From: Eonycteris spelaea
Lineage: Eukaryota > Chordata > Mammalia > Chiroptera > Pteropodidae
Length of the DNA: 64,000 bases
Reading direction: 5' to 3'
Assembly (NCBI GenBank): GCA_003508835.1
Contig: PUFA01000007.1
Span: 19,305,001-19,369,000, forward strand
The notes under the pieces were generated by a model. That model was given only the letters and a program-made list of their open reading frames with translations, did no database searches and was not told the DNA's origin. The translations under genes and the position numbers were made by a program. Position 1 is the first letter of the stretch; every line of letters starts with the position of its first letter. This document shows, in pieces, positions 24,101 through 36,100 of this stretch.

Positions 24101-27100
24101 TCAGATAATATGTAGAGAAAAGTGGAGAAGGGAAGGATACATGTAATAAATATATGTTCGTAAAAATATTTATCTACATAGCTATATGTGTATGTATGCA
24201 TAGAAGTTATCCTGACATAAGATACATAGATATAGATATTTATATCTATAAAACAGCAGATATCTCTGAAAGTGAGATTTCAAGTAATTTTAATTTTCTT
24301 TATATTGTCTATAATGTGTTCATGTTTTCAGTAACATACAATTTAGTTTACAATCAAAAAAAAGTTTTTTAACATTGACTTTGTTAGCATTAAGTAGCAT
24401 AAGTACAGAGAGGCCTAACTTTGCCTATGATACAATGAACAACTTAACTGCTCAGAAATAAATAGCCACTACTAATTACAACTTTGGTTTAATAGGACAA
24501 ACTGACAGTTTAAAAGAAGCTTTTAACTGCAGCTTTGGAAATTGTCCCTGCCTAGTACAAATTTTTTTGGCTGTGATTTTTTTTAATTATTATTATTTTA
24601 TATTAGTTTCAGGTATAGAGTACAGTGGTTAGACATTTATATAATTTTGAAGTGATCCCCCTGCTTACTCTAGCACCCATCTGTCACTACACAAAATCAT
24701 TACAATAGTATTAACTATAATCCCTACTTTATATCTCTGTGACTGTTTTGTAACTACTAATTTGTACCTCTTCATCCCTCACCTTTTTCACTCAACCTTC
24801 CTAACCCTCTCCCCATCACCAGTTTGTTTTATGTGTCTATGAGTCTTTTTGTTTAGTTTGTTCATTTCTTTTGTTCCTTAGATTCTGCATATAAGTGAAA
24901 TTATATGGTGGCTATCCTTCTCTGTCTGACATTTTCACTCAGCATAGTACCCTCTAGGTCCATCGATATCATTGCAAATGGTAAGATCTCTTTTTATGGC
25001 TGAGTAATATTCAATTATATATATGTACCATAACTTCTTTATTCAGTCATCTGTTGATAGGCACTTAGGTAGCTTCCGTATCTTGTCTCTTATGAATAGC
25101 GCTGCTGTGAACATAGGGGTGCATAGATCTTTATGAACTAGTGTTTTGTTTTTTCTTTGTATGAATACCAGAAGCGCAATTGCTGGGGCAAAGGTAATTC
25201 TATTTTTAGTTTTTTGAGGAACCTCCAAACTGTTTTCCATAGTGACTGTACCAACTTGTAGTCCCACCAACGATGTACAAGGGTTCCTTTCCCCCACATC
25301 CTCACCAACACTTGTTTTTTTGATTTATTGATGAATGATAGCCAATCTGATAGGTATGAGGTGATCTCATTATGGTTTTAATATGCATTTCTGTGATGAT
25401 TAGTGACCTTGAGCATCTTTTCATCGTCTATTGGCTATCTGTATTTCCTTTTGGAGAAATACCAATTCAGATCTTCTGCACATTTTTAAATTAGATTGTT
25501 TGTTTTTTGTTGTTATTGAGTTTATGAGTTTTTTACAAATTTGGATATTAACCCCTTGCCAGATGTGTTATAGGCAAATATCTTCTCCCATTCAGTAGGT
25601 TGTCTTTCGGTTTTGTTGATGGTTTTTCTTTGCTGTGCAAAAACTTTTTTACCATTTTTTAATTTTTTTGTTTGTTTCCCTTGTCTGAGGAGATTTATCA
25701 GAAAAAATACCCAATATAATAATCAGAGAGTTTACTGCCTATGTTTTCTTCTAGAAGTTTTATGGTTTCGGGTCTTACATTGAAGTCTTTAACCCATTTT
25801 GCGTTTATTCTTATATGTGGTGTGAGAAGGTGGTCAAGTTTCATTTTGTTGAAGGGACTGTCTCTATTGTATATTCTTGCCTCCTCTGTCATAGATTAAA
25901 TGACCATATATGCATGGATTTATTTCTGGGCTCTTCCGTTCCATTGATCTGTATGTCAGTTTTCATGCTGGTACCATGCTATTTTAATTACAATAGCTTT
26001 GTAGTATAGTTCAATATCAGATAGTGTGATACCTTCAACTTTGTTCTTCTTTCTCAAGATTACCGTGGTTATCTGGGATCTTTTATGGTTCCATATAAAT
26101 TTTGGATTATTCTAGTTCTCTGAAAAATGTAATTAGTATTTTGATAGGGAGTGCATTGAATTTGGAGAGTATGCTTTGGCTAGTATGGTCATTTTAACAA
26201 TATTGATTCTTCCCTTCCATGAGCACAGTATATGCTTCCATTTGTTTGTATTTTCTTCAGTTTCTTTTCCCAATGACATAATGTTCCAAGAACAGGTCTT
26301 TTACCTCGTTGGCTAATTCGATGCCTAGGTATTCTTATTGTTTTTGATGCAATTGTAGATGGATTTTTTTTAAAAAATTTCTCTTTCTGATAGTTCATCA
26401 TTGGTGTATAAAAATGCAACTGACTTCTGAATATTAATTTTGTATTCTACTTTTCTGAATCCAGTTTTTGTGGAATCTTTAGCATTCTCTGTATATAGTA
26501 TCATGTCATCTGCAAATAATGACAGTTTCACTTCTTCCTTTCTAATTTGGATGCTTTTTATTTCTCTTTCTTGTCCTAGCTATAGCTAGGACATCCAGTA
26601 CTGTTGAAAAGAATTGGTAAAAGTGGGCATCCTTGTCTTTTCCTAATCTTAAGGAAAATGCTTTTAGTTGTACCCATTGAATATGATGTTAGCTGTAGGT
26701 TTGTCATATATGGCCTTTATTATGTTAGATATGTTCCTTCTATTCCCACTTTGCTAAGAGTTTTTATTTAAATGGATGCTGGATTTGTCAAACACTTTTC
26801 TGCATCTATGATATGATCATGATTTTTATCTTTAAATTTGTTAGTGTTGTATCACATTAATTGATTTGCAGATATTAAACCAACCTCTCATATCCCAGGA
26901 ATAAATCCAACTTGATCATGGTGTGTGATATTTTTAATGTATTGCTGAATTCGGTTTGCTCATATTTTTGGTGAGGGTTTTACATCAATGTTAATCAGGA
27001 ATATCAGTCTATAGTTGGTTTTTTTTTTTTCCTTGTACTTGTCTTCCTCTGGTTTTGTAATCAAGGTAATGGTGGCCTTGTAAAAAGAGGGAACCTTCCC

Positions 27101-30100
27101 TCTCTTGAATTTTTGGAATAGTTTGAGAAAGAACGTTAATTCTTTGAATGTTTGGTAAAATTTACCTACAAAGCCATCTCGTCCAGGACTTTTTTAGAAG
27201 TTTTTGATTGCTGATTTAATTTCATTGGTGGTAATCAGTCGTCAGATTGTCTGTTTCTTCTTGACTAAATCTTTGGAGATGGTATATTTCTAGGATGTAT
27301 CCATTTGTTCCAGATTATCTAATTTGTTGGCATATAAATGCTCATAGTATTTTCGAGCAAGTACAAATTTATAGGGCAAATTGAAAGAATGATAATTTAT
27401 TCATTTAATATCAGATTACTTCAGTGGTGTAGATTAACCTGGCAAAAATGTGATACCTCTATGATAGTCTATACCTTTATAGAGGTAGAATTTGAAAATT
27501 ATAAGGAACTTGAAAAGTTATAAGGTTGGTCTCTCTCAGTTTATAGCTGAGGAAATGGAAGCCCAGGAAGGGAAGGTATTGATTTGCTTAAGGTCGGGCA
27601 GCTAGTCATAAAACGTGTCAAGGACTTATTTGTTTCGCTTCCTAGTGACTTAGCCATTTTACCTCATTTCCAGATTTCATTCAGTGAATGAAATGCCTTA
27701 GGAGATGCAAATGGAGTATCTAACAAAGGTGGCATCAGACAGCTTCCTCAGATAATCAACAATGTATACGTGCCTAACACATACTGAAAGCATATTGAAT
27801 ACTGAGGGTTGAAAGAGGAATAAAAACCATTTTTTTGGAGAGACAGACATAGGATAGTTAAGCAATGTTAAATACTAGTAAGGAAATGGGTGTAAAGTAG
27901 TAAGGGAGCTCAAGAGAAGGATGGCCTCACAAAAGAAATGTATTTGAGCTAAGTCAGTTGACCTTTCCCAAAAGCCTAGGGATAGAAAATGCATGCCAAG
28001 GAGAGGAATTAGCATGTGCAAAGGCACAGAGGCTTTTAAAAGAAGCCGCATGATAAGAAGATCCTAGGCAGAGAGCCTAAGGAAAAATTAGAGAAGAGGA
28101 CCTTAAGAAATAGCATCAAAGACTTCCTGTATTGAAACTTTCATTGGAATGTTTGGCCAAATCTATAGAGTTTGATCTAGGGCTCAAACAGTGTAATTGG
28201 AAAGATTTTTCTGTTATCATTTCTCTACTTTTTAACCTCATTCTCAGGCTGCCTGTGGATACAAGCTCTATAGTCCCTAAAGCTCAAACAGAAGTTCTGG
28301 GATAGAGTCTTTTTAGTACCAAATGACCACCTGCTCAATTAATGTTCCATCTCAGAAGTACCACTACCAAGAGAAAGGAATCTACTCACTGATCAGGGAT
28401 TCCATGTGGGGAAGGATGCTTCCAGCTAAGTGAGGCAGGTGCTTTTTGCCACGGAAGGGGATTTGCAGACACTGGCTAGCAAAAACTGTAAATACCCACT
28501 AATGGGATCATTTAAGGTATAGGTGAAATCTTGGTTGCTTTGAGGATTCTTTTTATGTTTTCTATCATATTGTCTCAATATTTAAATATTCTAAAATTCT
28601 GAGTAAAAGATTTAAAATATTCCGTCCCTAGTTTCTAACTTCAGGGAAATTTTTTTAAATAAGCATGGCATAATGCAAGATTTCATCCATCAGTTTCAAA
28701 GTGCTGCTGAGAAATGAGTGAGTTCCCATTAATGTTGCTCTCATGTACTCATTTGAATACCATTTTTAAAAATAGGAGTAAAATGTTCATCATATGTGAA
28801 GAATAAATTGCATATGAGTGCTGAAATTAATATTACATAGAAATGTTCAATTTTCTGTCGTAAAGGACCATTGGAAAGTAATTGACCCAATTTCTGTTGT
28901 AGAACTTAAATATGTTTATACCCTATAGACTGTTATTTTTAAGTTTAAAATGTTCACCCGTTTTTCTCTTATATTTGGCAGTGAAATAATTACCCTCATA
29001 TAGTGATATATCCATCCATTACCATGCAAATTTACTGAATTCACAGAGATAGGGCTTGAATTAAGAGTGTAGATATTAACAGGAGACCACAGCAAATGAA
29101 ATATGTGAAAATGAACTGCTATACAGCAGTAATTACTGCCGTTATATATAATTGGGATACATGTAGTATATAGAATGTATTCAAAGGAAAATAAAATTGA
29201 ATTGCATTACATGGTTTGTCATTATCTTCTTGTTAAAATAATTGCCATAGTAACAGTAAAACTTTGTTTACCTTGAACCTCTTAGAGAAATCATTTTGGA
29301 TCATGGAATTCATACAGCTAATTTCAAAATACTTAATTTTTCCCTAGAGTTTAAATTTTCTCGTAAAATATATTTCATACTTTCCCACCTTCTTAGTAGA
29401 AGAAATTGAAATAATTCCAGTTTTTCAGTTATGATTCTGGTCATTACAAGCATCATTTATTGTGCTGTCAGTATGGGAGCTTTGTAGGTTTGTTTGTCTC
29501 TTTTTAAAAGAGCCATAAAATACTTTAGAATCTTGTGCATGCATTGTGACCTTTTTAACTTCCTTCTTTCTAATCTCTGTTACTCTTTGCTCTTGGGCAT
29601 ATAGCAGCCTCTTCTTAAGATTTTGAAAGCATATTTACCATTTCTTTTCAGGTTGTATATAAGATAGGAGTACATAGACTCCAGTTATTGACTCACAGTG
29701 GTCCTGGTTCATAGAGTCCTAATAAACCTTTATTTAGAAGGTTGAATGGATGTCGTAGTGTTTACAAAGTTGTCAAACATATCCTTTTTTATAATCTAAG
29801 GAGGAGAGGTATCTTGAAAAGAGAGAAATTCAAATTAATTAGCATTTGCTAAAGATAATTATCATGAAGTCTTAAAAATTTAAGAACTTGAAAGTACCTT
29901 GATAAAAATATGCTAGGCTTTAAACCCTTATCGACACAAAACCATGCCATTGTGGCCATTTAAAAAGAGAAACACAGATGTCTGTGGACTCCCTTCCTCC
30001 TGCTAATAACTTTATACCTCCTCTAGCTGCCGTATCTTTGTTGAACTAAAAAGTTTCAAGGAAATGAAAAATATTTATTTGAATGTTGGCCAAACCCATG

Positions 30101-33100
30101 TATTCAAATATTATAGGGCCTTTGTTATGTAGTATCTTTTCAATCTATAACTAAGATTATACTTTAAATATTTCTCTAATGTAAATCTTCATTTGTCTCA
30201 ATTTTTTCATTCCTCTTATAGTTCTTTCTAATATCAAGTAATTCGACTACTTAGGTAATTTGGAATGGAAATGTCATATTCCCATATTCCTTCCCCACTC
30301 CCCATCCCAGTTTTTTTTCTTTACCTCTTAAAAAATACATAGAGTCATGTACTAAATAGCTCAAGGTCTGGACAAAGTTGCAAAGTAAGCAGACTTTCTT
30401 TAGCTTCCTTATGTAAAGCTCTTTTATATTCTGGCCTCTGGCTTTTACATTGTCTATAAAAATTTTGGTGTGTTGTAATATGTCACATTGTTGTAAAAAA
30501 TTTGATAGGCTTTGAATTTAAATCAATCCCTATTCAATCCATTATAGTAGCTTTCCCTGCCCTACCCACATATGACTGTTAGTGATATATTCAATTACTG
30601 TCAAAAGAGAACAAAATTTTCCACCTCTTATAGCGATAAACCTAGCATTTTGCTAACAGGCCTTTGCTAGGTCTGATTGTTTGATAGAGATTTAGAGCTC
30701 AGGTGGCCAAGTATAGCCTTGCTCTTATAGTCTTTTAAATTCATAGTCCAGTTTTAATGTAAATTCCAATATAGTGGGAAAGCCAGAGTGCAGTAAAGGA
30801 ACCTTGTCTTAAAAGCAAAACCATGGTAGATGATAATTATATAACTACATAATGATAAGTATGTGGTTCAGATAATTACAATGAAAGGATGACTGTAAGT
30901 TGCTCAAGATAAGCATCTCTTTTTCCTCCAGCCTCTCTGAGATGTAGAATGAGCAAAGGCAGATGAGTTTTATCTGTAGTCACTCAACATTTTCCAGTTG
31001 TTATACTGCATATTATGAAAGCAGCCATTCAACTTTATTTTCATGTTCTTATTTACTCTTTTTAAAATTTTTTTTAAAAATAGCCTCTCATATTCACCAG
31101 GTCTAAGCAAGGCTATTTTCTTCACTTAAAAGGCTAGCTCTAAAATCAACTAGTTGAGCTTCTGTTAGTTTCTTAGAGGTTACAAGAAGATAGTTTCTTC
31201 TCAAGTAGAACTTCTTGAAGGGCCGGTATATAATTTGACAATCTAAAACTATGGAATAACAATAACTTCATCTTATCTCTTAGGTACCAAGGCCACTCAC
31301 TGTCTTAGATTTTTCTGAAATTCAAAAGTCATGTGTGTGAATTGTTTTTTTCTTATTATAAATGTATTATGTGTACATTACAATTTAAAAATGTACAGTA
31401 TATAAAATAAAAAACAGGAATACACCCCTCCTCTTTATCCCACTTCTCAAAAGATACCACTGCAAATCACCTTCGTTTTGTGCATATACAGACATGTATA
31501 CATCTATAACTATAAAAATATATACATGTAATTTCTTTTAAAAAAATCATAGTATACTTATTCTTTATTGTTTTTAATTAATTAATTATTATTTATGCCT
31601 ACAGCACCTGGTCTTCCTAGGTGGTCTCCCACCCAGGTACTAACCAGGCCTGGCCCTACTTAGCTTCCAAGATTAGACATGAGCTTGTTCAGGGTGGCAT
31701 GGCTGTAGACCATGGACTGTGGCTCCATTGGGGCATGAACCAGGACCTTCTGCGTGTAAAGCAGACGTTATCGGCTGCTACACTATGGAACCACATCCAT
31801 TCTTTATTATTTTTAGTTAACTATACATTGTGAACATCTTTCCATGATAGTAGATCTAGTTTACTATATCCCATTCCATTGAATAATAGCTTTCCCTTAC
31901 TGATGGATTTAGGTTGTTTCTTTCTTTTTCCCCAGCAAAAAGTGTATTAGTGAGCATCCTAGTGTATATTTTGCCTACTTGTTTAAAAATGTCCATAGGT
32001 TAGTTTGCTTGAGTTCATATTGCTACGTCAAATGTTATGTATTTTTAACATTTTGGTGTATGTTGTCAAATGACCCTCCAAGCAATAGCAGTAAATTTAT
32101 AAGCCTGCTCCCAGCATATGAGTGTTCATTTTTCCTACATCTTCAACAACATAGTTGCTTGTTTATGATCCAGAGAACACGAGTTATAAATAATTAATCT
32201 CAAGGTTATTTATATTACCTTTCATTTATAGCTTCTAAAAATAACTTTCAAAATAGGTATTTTAGTATTTTCCTTTTATTGCTTCCAAACCTGTTTAGAT
32301 ATGGAATTGTGCTATCAAGACAAGACAGTCCCTTTTTATTATTATAGGTGTGAAATACCTTTTATTTATCATTCATTACCAAATACTTCTCTTCTTGAAT
32401 ACTTCTTATACACCCAGTTAGAATAGTCACTTCAAAAACTTGCTCTTTCAAGATTGAATTCAAAGGCTAGCTATTGAACCTGTCATTCTCTTTGCTGAAA
32501 TTTATATGTAATCACTTTTGAAATACCCTTTGAGTTTTACTGAGCACCTAATGCTGATTATAATGGTGATTGAATAATAATTTAAAGTGCATTAAAGGAA
32601 AGTATTAAACCAAACATATTAATGAAATCTGAGTTTTATTTGTTTGTTTTCTTGCTTGCAGGTGGATTCACCAATGAACTTGAAACATCCCATGACTTAG
32701 TTATATTAATGAGACAAGAAACAAACAGTTAACTACCTCAAAGAATTGGAGGTAAGGCAACTAGGCATGTTATTTGCAGCTGAAACTTGTATTTCACAGA
32801 GCTATTGTATTTTAAAAAAATTAAACATAAAATTTTTAAGCCCAACTTTGACTTTTACAGGAATTTTCTACTTTTAAGTCGTATTTTTAAAAATAATATT
32901 TAATTAGAGTAACCTTTGAGCAATAATAAGAGAAACAGACTACCCTGCCCTGGGTTTTATGCCTGATTCTTGACTCACTATGTCCTTTGAACAGAGTTTC
33001 CACCTAGAAGTTTTTTCCATAAAGTATTGAAGATGAATAATCTCTGGGAATATTCTTAGAAGGAGGGGAGGGTTTGGATAAAATGTGAAAAGGAAAAATG

Positions 33101-36100
33101 ATTTTAATATCTTATAAAAATGTAATTTTCATTAATTCCCAAGTAGTAAAAACTGGGATCTTGCTATTGTGTGTTCTTATGATTGACATTTGCACCTTGA
33201 AAATTTGAAATTTATTAGTGCTAATTAAATCTGACATTTGTTTTTGTCATTGATTTTCATAAACTGATTTTATAGCTGATTTTAAACTGATTTTCATAAA
33301 CTTATTAATAGCAAACAATATTAGTTATTCAGAAAACTAGGTGTTTTCATCATAAAATCTTAAAGTTATAGTGTAAAAGGACTGTAAAATATCTCACTAA
33401 TGATTTTTATATTGATATGTTAAAGTGATAATACTTTGAATATATTGGCTTAACTGAAATATAACAATAAAATTTTAAAAGTTACAGTATAAATTGAATC
33501 CAAGCTTCAAGGAAACTTATAAGTTATAGAAAAAGTAAACCAGTATACAAAATGAGATTTAGAAAATTATTAAGAATAATAAGAGTAATAAGAGTTGCAT
33601 CAGTCTAGATGGAATTATGAGGATCATCCTCATTTTAGAGGCAAGGAAACAGACTCAAAGACAGTAAATTGCCTGATTTCACATAGGAAGTTATGGCAGA
33701 ACCAAAGGCAAACACCATATCTCTTGGTTTAAAAGCTGACATACCTGTTAAACCAGGTAGCCATATATTTTCTAGTTACATAAAAATTCTGAAATGTACT
33801 TATAAAAATTCAAACTAGTATATCTATCAATAGAAGTAGTTATATATATGTATATTTCTAATTTCTGTGGATTAAGGAAGAGCTTTTAGCACATATTAAC
33901 CAGCTCTGCATAGGTAGCAGTACTTTTACATTATTTATAAATCTAGAACAACTCATCTTTTTTTAATAGTCTCTCACCTTGTTCCTACCAGTTTTAGCTA
34001 CGATAAATTTGGAAATGTTGATTTTTATGATACCAGGAATAAGATAATAGGTATATTTATAGGGCCTCATTCTTGGAAGCTCAATCTGTTTTTATTTAAG
34101 CACAATATACAAAATATGCAGTGGTGCAGAAAACAGTTTTTATTCTCACATGCATAGGTACATTGTATATATATATATAATGCTATCCTTTCTTTCAGGG
34201 GCAATATTATATAAAGAGAAGGAGACTTAGAGTATACATGGGGGGAAGGGAATCCATGTACCAAGTCAGTGAAAATACAAATGAAAAGTGTTGACTCCAT
34301 CTATTTTTGGTGAAGGTAGTATAATATGTTTATACTTAGTACACTGTATCCCTTCTGCTTCATATACACAGTAATGACAGATAACATACAAACTCAAAGT
34401 CAAATGTAGCCAGGCCTAAAACCAACATACACATCTCCATGGATCAGAAGTGGAACAGAAACACTAAGTTGAGGAAGTCCCTAAATCTATAAACTTGCTG
34501 GTCTCCAAACCTGTCCAGTAGTTCAGCTCTGTAGAGTAAAGGGGGCTGATAATATTCCATACAAGATAAAATGAAGAGAATTTACTTACTGCTTGAAGTC
34601 TTGGATGGAGCCATTCTGTTCATGAAAAGAGTCTGGAGGCAGGAAAAAACAGGAAGACAGAACAAAACCTGATGACCAAAAAATGAACCAAACCACCCAA
34701 TGGTTCAATAATTACACCTTCAATTTCCTGAATACCAATTCAGGGCAAAATATTACTATGGGATAGAAACTTCAAACCAAAATTTTAAGATCTGTTTCTG
34801 GACTTGGGTAGAACCTGGAAGCAACCACAGAACTGCTGGACACAGGAGATGGTCATGGAGTGGTTGGGAAGAGAGAGACAGACATAGATGGAGAGGGGTG
34901 AAGGGTAACTCTAGAGTTTTTGATCCAAGAGACTGAAAGGATAGAGTTGACTTTAACAAGTACAGAAGACTAAAGGATGTGTAGGATTAGGGACTTTGTG
35001 AAAATCAATGATAGTTTGGCTTTGGTATGTTAAGTTTGAGGTACCTATTAGACATCTAAGTGAAGACATCAAATAGGGAGTTGGTTCTTCAAGTGTAGAC
35101 TCTGGGGTAAAGGTCTAGCTGGAGATATAAATTTGTTAATCATTGACAATATAGACTTTAAGCCATGAGACTAATACAATTTATATTCAAAGTAATGACA
35201 ACTAGGTAGACTTCTTAGGTATCAAAGACAATGGAGATATAACCTCAGAGTGCTAAGGGAAAATCAGTCAAACTAACATTTTATATTTTTTCAAACCATC
35301 ATTCAATAGTGAGGGTAAAGCAGTTTTCTGACATACAATAACAGAGTTAACCCACTACAGACTCTCACTTAAAAAAAAAATTAAAGGTGCACTTTTACAA
35401 GAAGAAAAGTAGACCCGATGAAAGCTACATAGAATGTATAAAATGACTTAAAAGCACTGATGAAAAAGTTATTACATTTACTTGTTTGTTTTTGTTTTGG
35501 TTTTAAAAGATAAAACTAAATAAAATTAGCAATATGTGGTTGGTTTGGGACGTGATCAGTGATTAGTTAAAACACGTTAGACTCTTGTCATGTTCAGAAG
35601 AAGGTAAAGTAACTGAATAAATTAAAGTCCAGTTGGAATTTTTATGGGCGAACATATTAAAAATTTAAGAATAGTGCTGCATTTCAATATAGAGATGATG
35701 TATTATAGAATTTTATGCTTGAAACCTATATAATTTTATTAACCAATGTCACTCCAATAAATTTAATTTTTAAAAAATGGTATATGATAGGTATGGGTGG
35801 TGGAAACATAGATGTTTATGTAATTCTTCTGTATGTTTGAAAAAAAAAATTAGAGTGGAAGTTCATCTGGAACACAGGACATTAGGGGAAGTTATTCCAG
35901 GTAGCAGTATCAATAAGTTGGATGTCTTGAAGGACTGACATAAAACATGTTTACACAATTCAAGTGTTATTTTCCGTATATGGACACCCATTTAAAGAAG
36001 CTTATTTATGTCAATTAAGTTAACTGAGGGCATATTCAGAATCCTTCTTTCTCTATAGAAGATTCTCTTCTTCAGCATTTTAAATTCTCTTTTACATGGT

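Larger units (their letters stand above)
9118..32661 (+). other. TTC17: TTC17 intron 1 (about 23.5 kb)
   Basis: Donor GTAGAG, acceptor TTGCTTGCAG. Holds the end of the CpG island, then mostly AT-rich DNA with MER5A, L2, two L1 blocks, LTR-like repeats, MIRs and a hybrid SINE listed separately. In the stretches 9500-13900, 19700-21220, 22260-23830 and 28140-31360 I see no gene, structural RNA or clear repeat apart from short AT runs. Confidence 0.85.

Noticed and set aside
31720..31792. Possible functional tRNA-Val(TAC) gene
   Set aside because: It is joined to a 5S body inside one target-site duplication and has changes in the D- and T-arms, so it is the head of a SINE.
31621..31833. 70-codon plus-strand frame
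   Set aside because: Antisense of the tRNA/5S hybrid SINE.
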